Shown here piece after piece: positions 48,656-58,254 of a stretch of DNA of 64,000 nt. The notes under the pieces were generated by a model that saw only the letters and a program-made list of their open reading frames with translations, made no database searches and had not been told where the DNA came from. The stretch covers positions 3,957,001-4,021,000 of the forward strand of contig NZ_CP070982.1 in NCBI RefSeq assembly GCF_018417595.1, given 5' to 3'. This DNA is from Pseudomonas entomophila (GTDB lineage: Bacteria; Pseudomonadota; Gammaproteobacteria; Pseudomonadales; Pseudomonadaceae). The number at the start of each line of letters is the position of its first letter. Position 1 is the first letter of the stretch. The position numbers were made by a program, and so were the translations under genes.

Positions 48656-51487
48656 TTAGACAGTGAACGCGTCTTGCAGCAGTTTTTCCTGCTGTTCGGC
48701 GTGCTTCGATGCGTAACCACAGGCAGGCGCGGCGGAAGCGTCGCGGCCGGCGTATTCCAGGACCAGCGCCTTGTTGTGGCGGCCCAGGATACGGCGCATG
48801 TGGTGCTGGCTGCTGTACCAGGCACCCTGGTTCATCGGCTCTTCCTGACACCAGACCGCATGCTTGAGGTTGGTGTAAGGGGCGAGGATTTCGACCAGGT
48901 CGTCCTCAGGGAACGGATACAGCTGCTCGATACGCACGATGGCGATGTCTTCGCGGCCTTCGGCACGGCGTTTTTCCAGCAGGTCGTAGTAGACCTTGCC
49001 GCTGGCCAGCACCAGGCGCTCGACCTTGGCCGGATCGAGGGTGTCGATTTCCGGGATCACGGTCTGGAACGAGCCTTCGGCCAGGTCTTCCAAGGTCGAG
49101 ATGGCCAGCTTGTGGCGCAGCAGCGATTTCGGTGTCAGCACGATCAGCGGCTTGCGCAGCGGACGGATGACCTGACGACGCAGCAGGTGGTAGATCTGTG
49201 CCGGGGTGGTCGGTACGCAAACCTGGATGTTGTGCTCGGCGCACAGCTGCAGGTAGCGCTCCAGGCGCGCGGACGAGTGCTCAGGGCCCTGGCCTTCGTA
49301 GCCGTGCGGCAGCAGCATGGTCAGCCCGCACAGACGGCCCCACTTGTGCTCGCCACTGGTGATGAACTGGTCGATCACTACTTGCGCACCGTTGGCGAAG
49401 TCGCCGAACTGGGCTTCCCAGATCACCAGCGCGTTCGGCGTGGTGGTCGAGTAGCCGTATTCGAAGGCCAGCACGGCTTCTTCCGAGAGGAAGGAGTCGT
49501 ACAGCTCGAACTTCGGTTGGCCCGGGAACAGGTTCTGCAGCGGGATGTAGGTGCTGGCGTCCTTCTGGTTGTGCAGCACCGCGTGACGGTGCGAGAAGGT
49601 GCCACGGCCGATGTCCTGGCCGGTCATGCGGATCGGGTGACCTTCGAACTGCAGCGTGGCGTAGGCCATGGTCTCCGCGTAGCCCCAGTTGATCGGCAAG
49701 CCACCGGCCTGCATCTTCTGGCGGTCTTCGTAGATCTTCGCCACCTGGCGCTGGACGACGAAGCCTTCCGGCAGTTCCAGCAGCTTGGCCGACAGGTCCT
49801 GAAGGGTCTTGAGGTCGAAGCGGGTGTCGTGACGCGCGGTCCAGGCATGGCCCAGGTACGGACGCCAGTCGACGAACAGCTCGCGGTTGGGTTCCTTGAC
49901 CAGGCTCTTCACTACGTGCAGGCCGTTGTCCAGCGCGTTGCGGTACTCGTCGATCTTGGCCTGGGCGCGCTCGGCATCGATGCGGCCGGCCTGGATCAGC
50001 GCGTCGGCGTACAGTTCACGGGTGGTGCGCTGCTTGCTGATCTGCTGGTACATCAGTGGCTGGGTGCCGTTGGGTTCGTCGGCCTCGTTGTGGCCGCGAC
50101 GACGGTAGCAGACCAGGTCGATGACCACGTCACGCTTGAACTGCATGCGGTAGTCGACGGCCAGCTGAGTGACGAACAGCACCGCTTCCGGATCGTCGCC
50201 GTTCACGTGCAGGATCGGCGCCTGGATCATCTTGGCAACGTCGGTGGCGTACTCGGTGGAACGCGAGTCCAGCGGGTTGCTGATGGTGAAACCAACCTGG
50301 TTGTTGATCACGATGTGCACGGTACCGCCGGTCTTGAAACCGCGGGTCTGCGACATCTGGAAGGTTTCCATGACCACGCCCTGGCCGGCGAACGCAGCAT
50401 CACCGTGGATCGAGATCGGCAGGACCTTGTCACCCACGGTGTCGTTGCGACGGTCCTGACGGGCGCGAACCGAACCTTCCACCACTGGCGAGACGATTTC
50501 CAGGTGAGAGGGGTTGAACGCCATGGCCAGGTGGACTTCGCCACCGGGGGTCATCACGTTGGAGGAGAAGCCCTGGTGATACTTCACGTCACCGGAGCCC
50601 AGCTCGTTCATCTTCTTGCCTTCGAACTCGTCGAACAGCTCGCGCGGGTTCTTGCCGAAGGTGTTGACGAGCACGTTCAGGCGGCCACGGTGGGCCATGC
50701 CGATCACGACTTCCTTGGTGCCGTAGGAGCCGGAACGCTGGATCATTTCGTCCAGCATCGGGATCAGGCTTTCGCCACCCTCGAGGCCGAAGCGCTTGGT
50801 GCCCGGGTACTTGGTGCCCAGGTACTTCTCCAGGCCCTCACCGGCCGTGACGCGCTCGAGCAGATGGGTCTGCACATCGGCGGAGAATTCCGGACGACCA
50901 CGTACGCTTTCCAGGCGCTGCTGGAACCAGCTGCGCTGCTCGGAATCGACGATGTGGGTGAACTCGGCGCCAATGGTGCGACAATATGTCTTCTGCAGCG
51001 CTTCGAAGATTTCGCGTAGGCTCGCTTCCTCTTTGCCGATGAACAGGTCGCCGGCACGGAAGGTCGTATCAAGATCGGCATTGGTCAAGCCGTAGTGATT
51101 GATCGACAGGTCTACGGGCGCAGGACGCTGCCACAACCCCAACGGGTCGAGCTTGGCAGCCTGATGGCCGCGCATACGATAGGCCTGGATCAGTCGCAGC
51201 ACTTCAACCTGCTTCTTCTCGTGTTCACTGCTCACGCTCCCGGCGGAAACCGGTTGGGCGCGGCGCTGGTTCTTTGCCAGCAGTACGAAATGGTCGCGGA
51301 TCGTCGAGTGCGATACATCGGTAGCGGTGCTGCCGTCGGCGGGCAACTTCTGGAAGTAAGTGCGCCACTCTTCTGGCACAGCGTTAGGGTCGTGCAGGTA
51401 GAGCTCATAAAGCTCTTCCACATATGCAGCGTTACCACCTGAAAGGTGGGCGCTATCCCACATGCGCTGCATCACGCTTTCTTGCAT
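48656..51487 (-). CDS. sucA: 2-Oxoglutarate dehydrogenase E1 (thiamine diphosphate)
   Basis: A 943-residue E1 component. N-terminal MQESVMQRMWDSAHLSGGNA is the family start. HRGRLNVLVNTFGK, GDAAFAGQGVVMETFQMSQT and HIVINNQVGFTISNP form the TPP/Mg site region; the C-terminal half has GQDIGRGTFSHRHAVLHNQ and LPHGYEGQGPEHSSARLERY. It decarboxylates 2-oxoglutarate and feeds SucB. It is the first suc gene, 243 bp after sdhB with a strong hairpin between them. Confidence 0.98.
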   Translation of the reverse strand: MQESVMQRMWDSAHLSGGNAAYVEELYELYLHDPNAVPEEWRTYFQKLPADGSTATDVSHSTIRDHFVLLAKNQRRAQPVSAGSVSSEHEKKQVEVLRLIQAYRMRGHQAAKLDPLGLWQRPAPVDLSINHYGLTNADLDTTFRAGDLFIGKEEASLREIFEALQKTYCRTIGAEFTHIVDSEQRSWFQQRLESVRGRPEFSADVQTHLLERVTAGEGLEKYLGTKYPGTKRFGLEGGESLIPMLDEMIQRSGSYGTKEVVIGMAHRGRLNVLVNTFGKNPRELFDEFEGKKMNELGSGDVKYHQGFSSNVMTPGGEVHLAMAFNPSHLEIVSPVVEGSVRARQDRRNDTVGDKVLPISIHGDAAFAGQGVVMETFQMSQTRGFKTGGTVHIVINNQVGFTISNPLDSRSTEYATDVAKMIQAPILHVNGDDPEAVLFVTQLAVDYRMQFKRDVVIDLVCYRRRGHNEADEPNGTQPLMYQQISKQRTTRELYADALIQAGRIDAERAQAKIDEYRNALDNGLHVVKSLVKEPNRELFVDWRPYLGHAWTARHDTRFDLKTLQDLSAKLLELPEGFVVQRQVAKIYEDRQKMQAGGLPINWGYAETMAYATLQFEGHPIRMTGQDIGRGTFSHRHAVLHNQKDASTYIPLQNLFPGQPKFELYDSFLSEEAVLAFEYGYSTTTPNALVIWEAQFGDFANGAQVVIDQFITSGEHKWGRLCGLTMLLPHGYEGQGPEHSSARLERYLQLCAEHNIQVCVPTTPAQIYHLLRRQVIRPLRKPLIVLTPKSLLRHKLAISTLEDLAEGSFQTVIPEIDTLDPAKVERLVLASGKVYYDLLEKRRAEGREDIAIVRIEQLYPFPEDDLVEILAPYTNLKHAVWCQEEPMNQGAWYSSQHHMRRILGRHNKALVLEYAGRDASAAPACGYASKHAEQQEKLLQDAFTV

Positions 51488-51674
51488 GCTTGGTCACCCT
51501 CGGTTAGGGGACTGATCGGCGAGAGCCACAGCAAACCTGGAAAAGTCCGAACACAGCGACTGAACCACGCCACCTGGATCCTGCTGATTTTCCGGGTACC
51601 AGCCCGGAAGCCCCTGCTGGTCTCATATCTTCATAGGTAATGAGCGCGGGCTTTGTGGGCCCTTGCTCGGGTTT

Positions 51675-51707
51675 ACCTCAGTGCGGGCGCGGCGCCCGCA
51701 CCGAGGT
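51675..51707 (-). terminator. Strong hairpin between sdhB and sucA
   Basis: ACCTCGGTGCGGGC-GCCGC-GCCCGCACTGAGGT on the minus strand pairs over 14 bp with one mismatch, 24 nt after the sdhB stop. No T-run follows, so read-through into sucA or an mRNA-processing role is possible. Confidence 0.6.
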
Positions 51708-51730
51708 TTACTGCAGGTACAACGTTTGAA

Positions 51731-52435
51731 TCAGGTGCCGCTTTGCAGCAGCATGTTACGTACGTGGCCGATCGCCTTGGTCGGGTTCAGACCCTTCGGG
51801 CAGACGTTCACGCAGTTCATGATCCCGCGGCAGCGGAATACGCTGAACGGGTCATCCAGGGACGCCAGGCGCTCCTGGGTCTTGGTGTCACGGCTGTCGG
51901 CCAGGAAGCGATAGGCCTGCAGCAGGGCGGCGGGGCCCAGGAACTTGTCCGGGTTCCACCAGAACGATGGGCAGGAAGTCGAGCAGCAGGCGCACAGGAT
52001 GCACTCGTACAGACCGTCCAGCTTGTCGCGATCTTCCGGCGACTGCAGACGCTCGATGGCCGGGGCCGGGGTGTCGTTCTGCAGGAACGGCTTCACCTTC
52101 TCGTACTGCTTGTAGAAGATGCTCATATCGACGACCAGGTCACGGATAACCGGCAGACCTGGCAGCGGGCGCAGGATCAACTTGTTACCTTTTACGACAG
52201 CGGACAGCGGCGTGATGCACGCCAGGCCGTTCTTGCCGTTGATGTTCATGCCGTCGGAACCGCACACGCCTTCACGGCAGGAGCGACGGTACGAGAAGCC
52301 CTCGTCCTGCTCCTTGATCAGCGCCAGCACGTCCAGGACCATCAGATCCTTGCCGCCGGTGTCGACCTGGAAGGTCTGCATCTTGGGGGCCGAATCGGTG
52401 TCCGGGTTGTAACGATAAACTTCGACTTGCAACAT
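51731..52435 (-). CDS. sdhB: Succinate dehydrogenase iron-sulfur subunit
   Basis: A 234-residue iron-sulfur protein. The [2Fe-2S] ligands are in SCREGVCGSDGMNINGKNG; the [4Fe-4S] and [3Fe-4S] ligands in CILCACCSTSCPSFWWNPD and CRGIMNCVNVCPKGLNPTKA. It passes electrons from SdhA FAD to ubiquinone at SdhCD. The start MLQVEVYRYNPDTD at 52435 is the family start; sdhA ends 11 bp before it. Confidence 0.98.
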   Translation of the reverse strand: MLQVEVYRYNPDTDSAPKMQTFQVDTGGKDLMVLDVLALIKEQDEGFSYRRSCREGVCGSDGMNINGKNGLACITPLSAVVKGNKLILRPLPGLPVIRDLVVDMSIFYKQYEKVKPFLQNDTPAPAIERLQSPEDRDKLDGLYECILCACCSTSCPSFWWNPDKFLGPAALLQAYRFLADSRDTKTQERLASLDDPFSVFRCRGIMNCVNVCPKGLNPTKAIGHVRNMLLQSGT

Positions 52436-52446
52436 AGCGGCCACCC

Positions 52447-54219
52447 TTAGTAAGTCCGGACTTTTGGTTCGAAGGCAGGAACTGTCTTCGGCGCAAAGTT
52501 GACGCCACGCTTGGCGACGCGCTTCTCACCCGGGTAGTACAGGGTGTGGCACAGCCAGTTCTCGTCGTCACGGTCTTCGAAGTCTTCACGGGCGTGCGCG
52601 CCGCGGGATTCTTTACGGGCTTCAGCGGCAATCGCGGTCGCTTCGGCGACTTCCAGCAGGTTCTGCAGCTCCAGCGCTTCGATACGCGCGGTGTTGAAGG
52701 CCTGGGACTTGTCGTTGATCTTGACGTTGGCGATGCGGTCACGCAGGCCGGCCAGCTGCTCGATACCCTTCTGCATGTATTCGCCGGTACGGAATACACC
52801 GAAGTAGTTCTGCATGCAGCTCTGCAGCTCGCGCTTGAGGCTGGCGACGTCTTCGCCGGTGGTGCGCTCGTTGAGCTTGTTCAGGCGGTTCAGGGCCACT
52901 TCGACGTCGGTGTCGCTGGCGTCGCGGTACTCGACGCCGTCGCTCAGCGCCTTCTCCAGGTGCAGGCCGGCGGCACGGCCGAAGACCACCAGGTCGAGCA
53001 GCGAGTTGCCGCCCAGGCGGTTGGCACCGTGGACCGATACGCACGCCACTTCACCCACGGCGAACAGACCCGGGATGATGTGGTCGTTGCCTTCGGCGTC
53101 CATGGTGATGGCCTGGCCATGAATGTTGGTGGCAACGCCGCCCATCATGTAGTGGCAGGTCGGGATGACCGGTACCGGCGCGACCACTGGGTCGACGTGG
53201 GCGAAGGTCTTCGACAGCTCGCAGATACCTGGCAGGCGGCTGTGCAGCACTTCCTCGCCCAGGTGGTCCAGCTTCAGCAGTACGTGGTCCTTGTTCGGGC
53301 CCACGCCGTTGCCGGCGATGATCTCTTTGACCATGGAACGGGCAACCACGTCGCGGCCGGCCAGGTCTTTCGCGTTTGGCGCGTAACGCTCCATGAAGCG
53401 CTCGCCATGGGCGTTGATCAGGTAGCCACCCTCACCGCGGCAGCCCTCGGTAACCAGTACACCGGCGCCGGCGATACCGGTCGGGTGGAACTGCCACATC
53501 TCGATGTCCTGCACCGGCACGCCGGCACGCAGGGCCATGCCGACACCGTCGCCGGTGTTGATCAGGGCGTTGGTGGTGGAGGCGTAGATACGGCCGGCAC
53601 CGCCAGTGGCCAGTACGGTGGCCTTCGACTTGATGTACATGGTTTCGCCGGTTTCGATGCAGATCGCGATCACACCGACGAAGGCGCCGTCCTGGTTCTT
53701 CACCAGGTCAACGGCGTAGTACTCGTTGAGGAAGGTGGTGCCTGCCTTCAGGTTGCCCTGGTACAGGGTGTGCAGCAGCGCGTGACCGGTACGGTCGGAG
53801 GCTGCGCAGGTACGGGCGGCCTGGCCACCTTTACCGAAGTCCTTGGACTGGCCACCGAACGGACGCTGGTAGATACGGCCGGTTTCGGTACGCGAGAACG
53901 GCAGGCCCATGTGGTCCAGCTCGAAGACCGCGGCCGGGCCTTCCTGACACATGTATTCGATAGCGTCCTGGTCACCGATGTAGTCGGAACCCTTGACGGT
54001 ATCGTACATGTGCCAGCGCCAGTCGTCGTTCGGGTCGGCCGAAGCGATGGCGCAGGTGATGCCGCCCTGGGCGGAAACGGTGTGCGAACGGGTCGGGAAC
54101 ACCTTGGTGACTACGGCAGTCTTGTGGCCGCCTTGAGCCAGTTGCAGCGCTGCGCGCATGCCTGCCCCGCCGCCACCGATGATGATGGCGTCGAAGGAAA
54201 TGGTTGGAATGTTAGCCAT
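52447..54219 (-). CDS. sdhA: Succinate dehydrogenase flavoprotein subunit
   Basis: A 590-residue FAD enzyme that oxidises succinate to fumarate. It has the FAD site [20 protein letters not shown], the covalent-flavin His region [19 protein letters not shown], and the active-site Arg/His region with [12 protein letters not shown] and the C-terminal [18 protein letters not shown]. It lies 3 bp after sdhD and 11 bp before sdhB. Confidence 0.98.
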   Translation of the reverse strand: MANIPTISFDAIIIGGGGAGMRAALQLAQGGHKTAVVTKVFPTRSHTVSAQGGITCAIASADPNDDWRWHMYDTVKGSDYIGDQDAIEYMCQEGPAAVFELDHMGLPFSRTETGRIYQRPFGGQSKDFGKGGQAARTCAASDRTGHALLHTLYQGNLKAGTTFLNEYYAVDLVKNQDGAFVGVIAICIETGETMYIKSKATVLATGGAGRIYASTTNALINTGDGVGMALRAGVPVQDIEMWQFHPTGIAGAGVLVTEGCRGEGGYLINAHGERFMERYAPNAKDLAGRDVVARSMVKEIIAGNGVGPNKDHVLLKLDHLGEEVLHSRLPGICELSKTFAHVDPVVAPVPVIPTCHYMMGGVATNIHGQAITMDAEGNDHIIPGLFAVGEVACVSVHGANRLGGNSLLDLVVFGRAAGLHLEKALSDGVEYRDASDTDVEVALNRLNKLNERTTGEDVASLKRELQSCMQNYFGVFRTGEYMQKGIEQLAGLRDRIANVKINDKSQAFNTARIEALELQNLLEVAEATAIAAEARKESRGAHAREDFEDRDDENWLCHTLYYPGEKRVAKRGVNFAPKTVPAFEPKVRTY

Positions 54220-54222
54220 GAA

Positions 54223-54591
54223 TCAGATACCCCAGAGAATCTGCACACCCCAGACGAAGTAAGCGAACATCGCTACGCCGCATACCGCCTGGAACAGGAA
54301 ACGAATCGCAGTCGCCGACTTGCCGAACGACATCGGCGTCAGGTAGTCGGTGGCAATGGTCCACATGCCGACCCAGGCGTGGGCGCCCAGGGCAACGAGG
54401 GCCAGCAGACTGAAGATACGCATCGCGTTGTTGGAGAACAGGCCGTGCCACTGGGCATAGTCGATGCCCGGGTGTGCGGCGAGGTAGCCGATCAGGAAAA
54501 TGAAGTAAGCCGCGAGAACGACCGCCGAGACGCGCTGCGCCATCCAGTCGTAGAGGCCCGAACGCGAGAGGTTCGTGACGTTAGTTACCAT
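54223..54591 (-). CDS. sdhD: Succinate dehydrogenase membrane anchor subunit D
   Basis: A 122-residue protein with three membrane helices, starting MVTNVTNLSRSGLYDWMAQR. The heme-b/quinone region is GAHAWVGMWTIATDYL with the conserved His and the DY pair. With SdhC it holds SdhAB at the membrane and reduces quinone. Its start overlaps the sdhC stop by 7 bp. Confidence 0.96.
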   Translation of the reverse strand: MVTNVTNLSRSGLYDWMAQRVSAVVLAAYFIFLIGYLAAHPGIDYAQWHGLFSNNAMRIFSLLALVALGAHAWVGMWTIATDYLTPMSFGKSATAIRFLFQAVCGVAMFAYFVWGVQILWGI

Positions 54592-54971
54592 ACCCAAACT
54601 CCTGCCAGAACGATCAGCACCACGGAGATGACGATCACGATTTTCGAGCCCAGCTTGCCGCCTTCCAGCGTCTCACCGATGCCCATGTCCATGATCAGGT
54701 GGCGCACACCTGCCACGAGGTGATACAGCAGGCCGGACAGCAGGCCCCAGGTCACCAGTTTGGCCAGCGGACTGGTCAGACACGCCTTCACCTCGGCAAA
54801 GCCTTCCTCGCTACCCAGCGACTTGCCCAATGCGTACAGCATGATGGCAAGGCCGAGGAACAGGATGACGCCGGAGATACGGTGAAGAATGGACGTGTAC
54901 GCGGTGATCGGGAGTTTGATGGTCCTTAGGTCTAGGTTTACAGGTCGTTGGCTTTTCACGGCTTTTTTCAC
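54585..54971 (-). CDS. sdhC: Succinate dehydrogenase cytochrome b subunit C
   Basis: A 128-residue protein with three membrane helices, a PROSITE-like RPVNLDL and LRTIKLPITAYTSILHRISG segment, and the heme ligand His in HLVAGVRHLIMD. The GTG at 54971 has AGGGG 9 bp upstream; an internal GTG (MKSQRPVNLDL) is an alternative. It is the first gene of sdhCDAB; a good sigma-70 promoter is found 117 bp upstream. Confidence 0.96.
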   Translation of the reverse strand: MKKAVKSQRPVNLDLRTIKLPITAYTSILHRISGVILFLGLAIMLYALGKSLGSEEGFAEVKACLTSPLAKLVTWGLLSGLLYHLVAGVRHLIMDMGIGETLEGGKLGSKIVIVISVVLIVLAGVWVW

Positions 54972-55094
54972 ACTGAAGAGCCCCTAGCTAACAGGGCAAA
55001 GTTGTTGGTAAGTGTACTGGTCAGGTACCCACCACCCAGGAGAGCGACGACACCCAGCAGGACGGGCTTGAAAGCCCCTGGGAGTCGGCTGCCG

Positions 55095-55123
55095 AGTATA
55101 GACAGTTAGGCTGCTCATGACAA
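55095..55123 (-). promoter_or_regulatory. Sigma-70 promoter of sdhCDAB
   Basis: On the minus strand TTGTCA (55123-55118), a 17-bp spacer and TATACT (55100-55095) fit the consensus well. Transcription would start near 55088, giving a leader of about 117 nt that is GC-rich and could fold. Confidence 0.8.
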
Positions 55124-55237
55124 CGTGAGGGACTCGCCCGAATAGCGCATTGCCTTTAATGAACAAAAGGCGTAAACGGGCGGGAATTTCGCGAAAAACC
55201 AGGCTCCAGAGGGCGTTTCAACCAGCCTTTAGGCAAA

Positions 55238-55265
55238 TTGACATTCGAATTTATCCCTCTATAGT
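55238..55265 (+). promoter_or_regulatory. Sigma-70 promoter of gltA
   Basis: TTGACA (55238-55243), a 16-bp spacer and TATAGT (55260-55265) lie 59 bp upstream of the gltA start. This is a close match to consensus. It is divergent from the sdh promoter, with 114 bp between the two -35 boxes. Confidence 0.85.
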
Positions 55266-55323
55266 GGTGCGGGCCCTGCGTGGGGGGTCTGTCTGATGAT
55301 TTCAAGCATTAATAGGAGGCCAC

Positions 55324-56613
55324 ATGGCTGACAAAAAAGCGCAGTTGGTCATCGAGGGCAATGCCCCCGTCGAGCTGCCCATTTTAACCGGCACCGTTGG
55401 TCCCGATGTTATCGACGTCCGCGGGTTGGGGGCATCCGGCCACTTCACCTTCGACCCTGGCTTCATGGCGACCGCCTCGTGCGAGTCGAAGATCACCTAC
55501 ATCGACGGTGACAAGGGCATCCTGCTGCATCGCGGCTACCCCATCGAGCAACTGGCCGAACAATCGGACTACCTCGAAACCTGTTATCTGCTGCTGAACG
55601 GCGAACTCCCCAACGCCGAACAGAAAGCGCAGTTCGTCAGCACCGTGAAGAACCACACCATGGTTCACGAGCAGCTGAAATCCTTCTTCAACGGCTTCCG
55701 TCGCGATGCTCACCCGATGGCGGTGATGTGCGGCGTGGTTGGCGCCCTGTCGGCGTTCTATCACGACTCGCTGGACATCAACAACGCGCAGCACCGCGAG
55801 ATCTCCGCCGTGCGCCTGGTCGCGAAAATGCCGACCCTGGCGGCGATGGTCTACAAGTACTCCATGGGCCAGCCCATGATGTACCCGCGCAACGACCTGT
55901 CGTACGCGGAAAACTTCCTGCACATGATGTTCAACACCCCGTGCGAGATCAAACCGATCAGCCCGGTGCTGGCCAAGGCGATGGACCGGATCTTCATCCT
56001 CCACGCCGACCACGAGCAGAACGCCTCCACCTCCACCGTGCGCCTGGCCGGCTCCTCGGGTGCCAACCCGTTCGCCTGTATCGCCGCCGGTATCGCCGCA
56101 CTGTGGGGCCCGGCCCACGGCGGCGCGAACGAAGCCGTGCTGACCATGCTCGATGAAATTGGCGATGTCTCGAACATCGACAAGTACATCGCCAAGGCCA
56201 AGGACAAGAACGACCCGTTCAAGCTCATGGGCTTCGGTCACCGCGTGTACAAGAACCGCGACCCGCGCGCCACCGTGATGAAGAAGACCTGCGACGAAGT
56301 GCTGGGCGAGCTGGGCATCAAGAACGACCCGCAGCTCGAACTGGCCATGCGCCTGGAAGAGATCGCCCTCACCGACCCTTACTTCATCGAGCGCTCGCTG
56401 TACCCGAACGTCGACTTCTACTCGGGCATCATCCTCAAGGCCATCGGCATTCCGACCAGCATGTTCACTGTGATCTTCGCCCTGGCACGTACCGTGGGCT
56501 GGATCTCGCACTGGAAAGAAATGCTCTCCGGCCCGTACAAGATCGGCCGCCCGCGCCAGCTGTACACCGGTTACGAGCAGCGTGACATCGTCGAGCTGAA
56601 GGACCGCAAGTAA
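55324..56613 (+). CDS. gltA: Citrate synthase (type II, hexameric)
   Basis: A 429-residue enzyme that condenses oxaloacetate and acetyl-CoA to citrate. The catalytic His is in [20 protein letters not shown], the substrate region in [20 protein letters not shown], and the Asp in [19 protein letters not shown]-terminal [20 protein letters not shown] is the usual Gram-negative start. AGGAGG stands 7 bp before the ATG. It is divergent from sdhCDAB, the common pseudomonad layout. Confidence 0.98.
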   Translation: MADKKAQLVIEGNAPVELPILTGTVGPDVIDVRGLGASGHFTFDPGFMATASCESKITYIDGDKGILLHRGYPIEQLAEQSDYLETCYLLLNGELPNAEQKAQFVSTVKNHTMVHEQLKSFFNGFRRDAHPMAVMCGVVGALSAFYHDSLDINNAQHREISAVRLVAKMPTLAAMVYKYSMGQPMMYPRNDLSYAENFLHMMFNTPCEIKPISPVLAKAMDRIFILHADHEQNASTSTVRLAGSSGANPFACIAAGIAALWGPAHGGANEAVLTMLDEIGDVSNIDKYIAKAKDKNDPFKLMGFGHRVYKNRDPRATVMKKTCDEVLGELGIKNDPQLELAMRLEEIALTDPYFIERSLYPNVDFYSGIILKAIGIPTSMFTVIFALARTVGWISHWKEMLSGPYKIGRPRQLYTGYEQRDIVELKDRK

Positions 56614-56631
56614 GCTTTACAAGCCGAACGC

Positions 56632-56659
56632 AAAAAGGCTGCCCCAGGGCAGCCTTTTT
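56632..56659 (+). terminator. Rho-independent terminator of gltA
   Basis: AAAAAGGCTGCC-CCAG-GGCAGCCTTTTTT: a 12-bp stem with a T-run, 18 bp after the stop. Confidence 0.93.
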
Positions 56660-56681
56660 TGTTTCTGCGTCGCCAGTACCG

Positions 56682-56736
56682 ACCCTTTCGCGGGCATGCG
56701 TAGCCCCTGTGGGAGCGGGCTTGCCCGCGAAAGGGC
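56682..56736. repeat. REP-like pair between gltA and the START-domain gene
   Basis: CCCTTTCGCGGGCATGCGTA and GTGGGAGCGGGCTTGCCCGC, then GAAAGGG, form arms of the standard REP kind between convergent genes. Confidence 0.8.
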
Positions 56737-56751
56737 CAGATCCGCCGGCTA

Positions 56752-57357
56752 CTACTTCTCGGCCTTCGCGCGCAACGCTTTGAGGGTGTTGAACGGCGCC
56801 TCCACCACGAACTTGTTGGCCACCATCGCCGGCACGCTGCCACCCGGCTCGGTGTGCACCTGGTAGATCACCTCGGTACTGTCACCCTTGGGCACCAGCT
56901 TCCAGAAGCCCTGCACCCGGGCCACGCGCACGAAACCATCGGTCTCGGGCAGGTACTTTGGCTGCTCCTCGAGCTTGCGCGTGAGGCTGCCATCAGCCTC
57001 CTGAACGGTGGTCACGTGCAGAATCGAGTCACGCGGTGTCACCGGCCACGGCGTGTTGAACTGGGTGTAGGTCCAGCTCTGGTCGCCCTCCTGCTTGAGC
57101 AGCTTCTGCGACTTGCACTCGTGAATCCAGGCACAGGCCCCCGCCACATCCTCCTGCAGCGCCCTGACCTTGGCCAGCGGCGCCTTGATCACGGTCACGC
57201 CTTGGTAGGCCTTGTACTGCGAGCCCGGCACTTCGCTCAGCGATACCTTGATGCCCTCCTCGTCCTTGGCCACCTTCCAGTTCTCGGCCCAGGCCGTCGG
57301 CGCCAGCAGGACACCCATGCCACATAGCAGTGCGATACGCTTGATCGATCTCATCAT
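56752..57357 (-). CDS. START-domain periplasmic protein
   Basis: A 201-residue protein. Its N-terminus is a clear Sec signal (RSIKRIALLCGMGVLLAPTA, cleavage at AWA-EN). The mature part matches START/polyketide-cyclase-like lipid-binding folds: DEEGIKVSLSEVPGSQYKAY and VTPRDSILHVTTVQEADGSL, then FWKLVPKGDSTEVIYQVHTE. A role in binding a lipid or hydrophobic ligand in the periplasm is likely, but none is known. Starts 57357 and 57354 are equivalent. It lies 30 bp after the YkgJ-type gene on the same strand. Confidence 0.88.
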   Translation of the reverse strand: MMRSIKRIALLCGMGVLLAPTAWAENWKVAKDEEGIKVSLSEVPGSQYKAYQGVTVIKAPLAKVRALQEDVAGACAWIHECKSQKLLKQEGDQSWTYTQFNTPWPVTPRDSILHVTTVQEADGSLTRKLEEQPKYLPETDGFVRVARVQGFWKLVPKGDSTEVIYQVHTEPGGSVPAMVANKFVVEAPFNTLKALRAKAEK

Positions 57358-57387
57358 CTTGTTCCTTGTTGTCGAAGATCCAACCTG

Positions 57388-57642
57388 TCACGCCGCCGTC
57401 ATCTGCTCCAGCCACCCGATGATGCGGATGGCGTCGTCACGATCATTGCCACAGATATCCACTTCCGCCTTGAAGCCGCCACACACCTTGGGCCGTTCGG
57501 GCCTGCCGAACAGCTCGCACAGGTTTTCGACATTCAAGTGCAGGCAGCGCTCACCCGCCGGCTTGCCTTCTGGCATACCGGGGATCGGCGAACTGATGGA
57601 CGGGGCGATGCAGCAGGCACCACAGCCCTCGCGGCATTTCAT
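57388..57642 (-). CDS. YkgJ-family cysteine-cluster protein
   Basis: An 84-residue protein starting MKCREGCGACCIAPSISSPI. The Cys pattern CxxxCxxCC near the N-terminus plus CLHL...LC...CGG matches the CxxCxxCC-type metal/Fe-S cluster family (UPF0153). A zinc or iron site is expected. It precedes the START-domain gene by 30 bp and may be co-transcribed with it. Its biochemical role is unknown. Confidence 0.9.
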   Translation of the reverse strand: MKCREGCGACCIAPSISSPIPGMPEGKPAGERCLHLNVENLCELFGRPERPKVCGGFKAEVDICGNDRDDAIRIIGWLEQMTAA

Positions 57643-57749
57643 GACAACAGGACTCCCAGGAGCAAAACGGGACGAACGTCCCTGGATACTAACCGCTCAA
57701 ACATACGTTTGAAATTGCCGAACGGATGAATTCACCCGTGACCCGGCAG

Positions 57750-58193
57750 TCAGTTGCGAAATTCAAAATCGATTGCGGCACCTTCCACGTCATGGCGCGC
57801 ATCGTTGCGAAGCTGCAATTGCATTTCGTTGCTGATCAACCGGCCATTGAGCTGGAACGGGCTGTCGTCGGACTCTGGCTTGGTCGGGAACATGGACGGC
57901 AATAACGCCTTGCGTGGCGGCGGCACATCACCGACATCCGGCTTGAGATGCCGAACCATGTCGGCCGGCAGGCTCAAGTCCAGCTTGGGCACAGCCAGAG
58001 GCTTGGCCACGGCCTTGCTGGCTGGCTTCGCCTTCGCTTTGGGCCTGGACTTCACAGCAGCTTTTGCCGGCTTGGCGGCCTTGCCTGTCGCAGCCTGCGC
58101 CTTGGCCGCAGGCTCCGCAGCCTGGGCCACGCCCACTGACAACCAGGGCACTGCACAGCACAGGATGAGGGCAAACGGTCGAAGCGCTTTCAT
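57750..58193 (-). CDS. Exported Lys/Ala-rich protein of unknown function
   Basis: A 147-residue protein starting MKALRPFALILCCAVPWLSV with a signal peptide ending near AQAAEP. The next 45 residues are low-complexity Ala/Lys/Pro (AKAAKPAKAAVKSRPKAKAK), and the C-terminal third is normal (LKPDVGDVPPPRKALLPSMF, then QLNGRLISNEMQLQLRNDAR). It resembles small periplasmic proteins tethered by a basic linker, perhaps binding peptidoglycan or LPS, but no family is recognised. Confidence 0.7.
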   Translation of the reverse strand: MKALRPFALILCCAVPWLSVGVAQAAEPAAKAQAATGKAAKPAKAAVKSRPKAKAKPASKAVAKPLAVPKLDLSLPADMVRHLKPDVGDVPPPRKALLPSMFPTKPESDDSPFQLNGRLISNEMQLQLRNDARHDVEGAAIDFEFRN

Positions 58194-58254
58194 AGGTACC
58201 GGGAACAGGCTGGAAAAGCGCGTATGCTCCCTGTTCCACGCGCGTCTGACAAGC

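Noticed and set aside
47486..51019. An open frame of 1177 codons on the plus strand opposite sucB and sucA.
   Set aside because: Another shadow: the amino-acid composition mirrors codon bias of the opposite strand, and the minus-strand genes are certain.
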